Source of the DNA: CAYRJD01 sp964424585
GTDB lineage: Bacteria > Actinomycetota > Acidimicrobiia > Acidimicrobiales > Poriferisodalaceae
Assembly: GCA_964424585.1 (NCBI GenBank)
Contig: CAYRJD010000071.1
Span: forward strand, 1-21,980
Reading direction: 5' to 3'
Length of the DNA stretch: 21,980 nucleotides
Made by a program: the position numbers and the translations under genes. Under the pieces are notes generated by a model. That model did no database searches. It was given only the letters and a program-made list of their open reading frames with translations, and was not told the origin of the DNA. Shown here one piece after another: positions 20,040 through 21,980 of the stretch; position 1 is the first letter of the stretch; the number at the start of each line of letters is the position of its first letter.

Positions 20040-21037
20040 CCCTTCCCGTTGCCCTCGACGGCATGGGCAGCGACGACGCTCCCACCGCCGAACTCGCAGC
20101 CACACGAGCCGCGACCGACGCCGGGCTAGCCGTCACGCTGTTCGGGCTCGCCGACTTAGCCGCCAGCGCGACCGATGCCGGTGCCAGCTTCGTCGAGGCC
20201 AACCAAGTCATCGAGATGGCAGACGACCCGGCCAAGGCCGTTCGCACCAAGCGCGACAGCACGCTCGTGCTGGCCGTCGAAGCGGTGCGCGACAAACAAG
20301 CCGCGGCGATGGTCAGCGCGGGCAACACGGGTGCGGTCGCCGCGGCCGCGTTGTTGCGCCTCCGCCGCTTGCGGGGCGTCGCCCGTCCGGCGATAGCCAC
20401 GCCGCTGCCGCTGCCCAAGCGGTCGCCGGTGCTGCTGCTCGACTCCGGCGCGATGGCCGACTGCCAGCCGTCGTGGCTGCACCAGTTCGCCCGCATGGGT
20501 TCGACGCTGTGCCGCGTGCGCTACGGCACGCCCGAGCCGGCCGTCGGCCTGATGTCGATCGGCGAAGAGCCAGAGAAGGGCAACGCGCTCACCAAAGCGA
20601 CGCACAAGCTGCTCGCCGCCGACGACCGCCTCAACTTCGTCGGCAACATCGAAGGGCGTGACGTGCTGGGCGGCGCGACCGACGTGGTCGTCACCGACGG
20701 CTTCACCGGCAACGTGCTGCTCAAGGCGCTCGAAGGCGCAGCCAGCTTCTTCACCAAGCTCGTCGCCGGCCGCCTAGCCGCCGACGAAAAAGTTGGCCCC
20801 GGAGCACTCGAAGTGCTGGCGCCGCTCGCAGACGACCTCAACCCCGACCACGTCGGCGGAGCGATGCTGCTGGGCGTCCGCGGCGTGTGCATCATCAGCC
20901 ACGGCTCATCGAGCGCGCACGCGCTCACCAGCGCCATCACCGCTGGCCACACCCTCGCAGCAGCCGACCTGCTCGATGAGCTAGCCGAGTCGGTTGAAGA
21001 CGTGCCGGCGCGAGCCGAAGGCGAGCCTCCCACCTGA
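20036..21037 (+). CDS. plsX: Phosphate acyltransferase PlsX, probable CTG start
   Basis: The protein is about 333 residues and makes acyl-phosphate from acyl-ACP for phospholipid synthesis. Motifs are LPVALDGMGSDDAP (family DAMGGDxAP; one Gly is Ser here), VSAGNTGAVAAAALLRL, ARMGSTLCRVRYG, LMSIGEEPEKGN and TDGFTGNVLLKALEGAA. The frame has no ATG, GTG or TTG between the last rpmF codons and the first beta strand; the nearest ATG (in GMGSDD) would delete the first strand. CTG at 20036 overlaps the rpmF stop as CTGA, exactly like an ATGA coupling junction, and gives a family-like N-terminus. An upstream GTG at 19922 lies deep inside rpmF and would add an Arg-rich shadow segment. Confidence 0.9.
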   Translation: MTLPVALDGMGSDDAPTAELAATRAATDAGLAVTLFGLADLAASATDAGASFVEANQVIEMADDPAKAVRTKRDSTLVLAVEAVRDKQAAAMVSAGNTGAVAAAALLRLRRLRGVARPAIATPLPLPKRSPVLLLDSGAMADCQPSWLHQFARMGSTLCRVRYGTPEPAVGLMSIGEEPEKGNALTKATHKLLAADDRLNFVGNIEGRDVLGGATDVVVTDGFTGNVLLKALEGAASFFTKLVAGRLAADEKVGPGALEVLAPLADDLNPDHVGGAMLLGVRGVCIISHGSSSAHALTSAITAGHTLAAADLLDELAESVEDVPARAEGEPPT

Positions 21038-21062
21038 CCGCGCCCACGTCCCACCCCCTCGC

Positions 21063-21087
21063 TACATTCGCACCGAAACAACAGGAG
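21063..21087 (+). promoter_or_regulatory. acpP promoter/ribosome site: TACATT -10 and AGGAG
   Basis: TACATT (21063-21068) suggests a transcript start near 21075. AGGAG (21083-21087) lies six bases before GTG 21094. Unlike its neighbours, acpP has a proper leader. Confidence 0.45.
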
Positions 21088-21093
21088 CCTTCC

Positions 21094-21402
21094 GTGATCG
21101 CCAATCCGACTGACAACCCGACTGACAATCCGACCGCCAGCCCACCCACCAGAGACGAAGTCGTCGAGCTGATCCGCGAGCAGCTGGCAGACATCTTGGA
21201 GATCGAGCCGTCCAAGATCACCGAGTCGTCGTCGTTCGTCGAAGACTTGGGCGCAGACTCGCTCGCGCTCATCGAGCTGGTCGAAGGCATCGAAGAAGAC
21301 TTGGCAGACCGAGCCGCCGACTTTCGCATCGAAGACGAAGACCTGGCCGAGCTGAAGACCGTGCGAGACGCGGTCGACTACGTCACCGAACGCGTTGGTT
21401 AG
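21094..21402 (+). CDS. acpP: Acyl carrier protein with N-terminal NPTD repeat tail
   Basis: The 102-residue protein has a normal ACP core from about residue 20: a helix RDEVVELIREQLADILEI, FVEDLGADSLALIELV with Ser56 as the phosphopantetheine site, then an acidic helix 2 and a C-terminal DAVDYVTERVG. It carries growing acyl chains in fatty-acid synthesis and is the PlsX substrate partner. The first 19 residues are an extra tail, with NPTD, NPTD, NPTA units from a 12-bp tandem repeat; typical ACPs are about 75-80 residues. GTG 21094 with AGGAG upstream supports the long form. The stop overlaps the probable rnc start. Confidence 0.93.
   Translation: MIANPTDNPTDNPTASPPTRDEVVELIREQLADILEIEPSKITESSSFVEDLGADSLALIELVEGIEEDLADRAADFRIEDEDLAELKTVRDAVDYVTERVG
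21103..21138 (+). repeat. Three-copy 12-bp tandem repeat encoding the ACP tail
   Basis: Units AATCCGACTGAC, AACCCGACTGAC and AATCCGACCGCC lie at 21103, 21115 and 21127. They are in frame and encode NPTD/NPTD/NPTA. Confidence 0.85.
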
Positions 21403-21980
21403 ACGCCGCCAGCGTGGTCGGAGGCGAGGGCGTGCGGGGGCTAGTGGGCGTGCGTCGGCTGCTGCCGACCCGCTCGCGCAGCTGCAGGCCGCCATCGGCT
21501 ACCGCTTCGGCGACCTCGCGCTGCTCGAACGAGCGCTCACCCACCGCAGTCACTCGGGCGAGACCGGCTCTTCGTCGAACGAGCGCCTCGAGTTTTTGGG
21601 CGACGCGGTGCTCTCGACCTGCGTCGTCACCCGCCTGCACGCCATCGAACCCGAGCTGGCCGAGAGCGTTATGTCGGAAGCTCGGTCGCTCGTCGTGCGA
21701 GCTGAAACGCTCGGGCAAGTCGGGCAGCGCATCGGCTTGGGCGATCACCTGCGCCTCGGCAAGGGCGAAGAGAAGATCGGCGGCCGCCGAAACGCTCGCC
21801 TCGCCGGCGACGCGGTCGAGGCCGTCATCGGCGCCGTCTACGTCGACGGCGGCATATCGGCTGCCACCGACCTCGTCGACCGCTTGCTGGGCGACGCCGT
21901 AGCCGACGCTCTCGCCAAACTCACAGCTTGTCTGTCGCCCCACCCGCCCACCACTTGTCTGTCGTCCCACCCACCCACAG
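21395..21980 (+). CDS. rnc: Ribonuclease III, 3'-truncated by the window edge
   Basis: The reading frame is open to the window end (195 codons seen). The catalytic domain is clear: IGYRFGDLALLERALTHRS, the signature NERLEFLGDAVLS, SEARSLVVRAETLG, LGKGEEKIGGRRNARLAGDA and VEAVIGAVYVDGG. It holds the acidic residues of the double-stranded-RNA cleavage site. TTG 21395 is the likely start, overlapping acpP by eight bases and giving a very Arg-rich N-terminal tail of about 20 residues; no ATG or GTG is available in frame before the domain. After the catalytic domain, where a dsRNA-binding domain should start, the frame enters a 9-residue repeat (CLSPHPPTT, CLSSHPPTQ). The dsRBD must lie beyond the edge, if present. 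Confidence 0.92.
   Translation, partial: MVRRRQRGRRRGRAGASGRASAAADPLAQLQAAIGYRFGDLALLERALTHRSHSGETGSSSNERLEFLGDAVLSTCVVTRLHAIEPELAESVMSEARSLVVRAETLGQVGQRIGLGDHLRLGKGEEKIGGRRNARLAGDAVEAVIGAVYVDGGISAATDLVDRLLGDAVADALAKLTACLSPHPPTTCLSSHPPT
21927..21980 (+). repeat. 27-bp tandem repeat inside rnc, running off the window
   Basis: Two units (21927-21953 and 21954-21980) share CTTGTCTGTCG.CCCACCC.CCCAC with few changes. The period is nine codons, so reading frame is kept. The second unit ends on the last base of the window, and more copies may follow. Confidence 0.8.

Overview
This is a dense, high-GC bacterial chromosome segment with 20 convincing protein genes, no gap over about 200 bases, and no rRNA, tRNA, IS element or CRISPR array that I can see. 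It looks actinobacterial. Supporting signs are a SepIVA-type DivIVA protein beside a DUF177 gene, a GTP-type PEP carboxykinase, an alpha-methylacyl-CoA racemase, many GTG/TTG starts, and several genes with a TANNNT -10 box only 6-8 nt before the start codon (leaderless-type starts). The class Acidimicrobiia is my best guess, based on overall resemblance only.

Left part (1-6318): a HAD-family hydrolase (-) diverges from exonuclease III (+). Exonuclease III is convergent with an SF1 UvrD-like helicase (-), and their stop codons interlock in one CTAG. The helicase diverges from a cytosolic helical-backbone metal-receptor protein (+). Then come an alpha-methylacyl-CoA racemase, an overlapping DUF4145-like protein and a small four-helix membrane protein.

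Middle (6319-10777): an accessory-looking module. A 1134-residue N6-adenine DNA methyltransferase (-) carries an N-terminal domain resembling a PD-(D/E)XK nuclease with a D...ExE active site. Divergent from it is a 231-residue DNA methylase with TSPTY in motif IV. A small Cys-rich ORF with a strong ribosome site lies in the divergent gap. This is the best candidate for a poorly described restriction/epigenetic or defence unit.

Right part (10778-21980): GTP-PEPCK and a small cold-shock-like protein (-) diverge from a long conserved + strand cluster: fakA-like, recG, rsmD, coaD, sepIVA-like, DUF177, rpmF, plsX, acpP, rnc. It joins fatty-acid kinase and phospholipid initiation (FakA-PlsX-ACP), CoA synthesis (CoaD), ribosome biogenesis (RsmD, DUF177, L32, RNase III), DNA repair (RecG) and septation (SepIVA). 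Many genes overlap or are translationally coupled. plsX appears to start at a CTG within a CTGA overlap with rpmF.

A recurring theme is short direct or tandem repeats of 12, 15 and 27 bp at gene edges and in linkers: 5902/5941, 12938-12967, 13469-13520, 18388-18468, 19126-19170, 21103-21138 and 21927-21980. One 15-mer is read in two different frames in two conserved genes. The array between sepIVA and DUF177 can fold into hairpins just before the DUF177 start codon.
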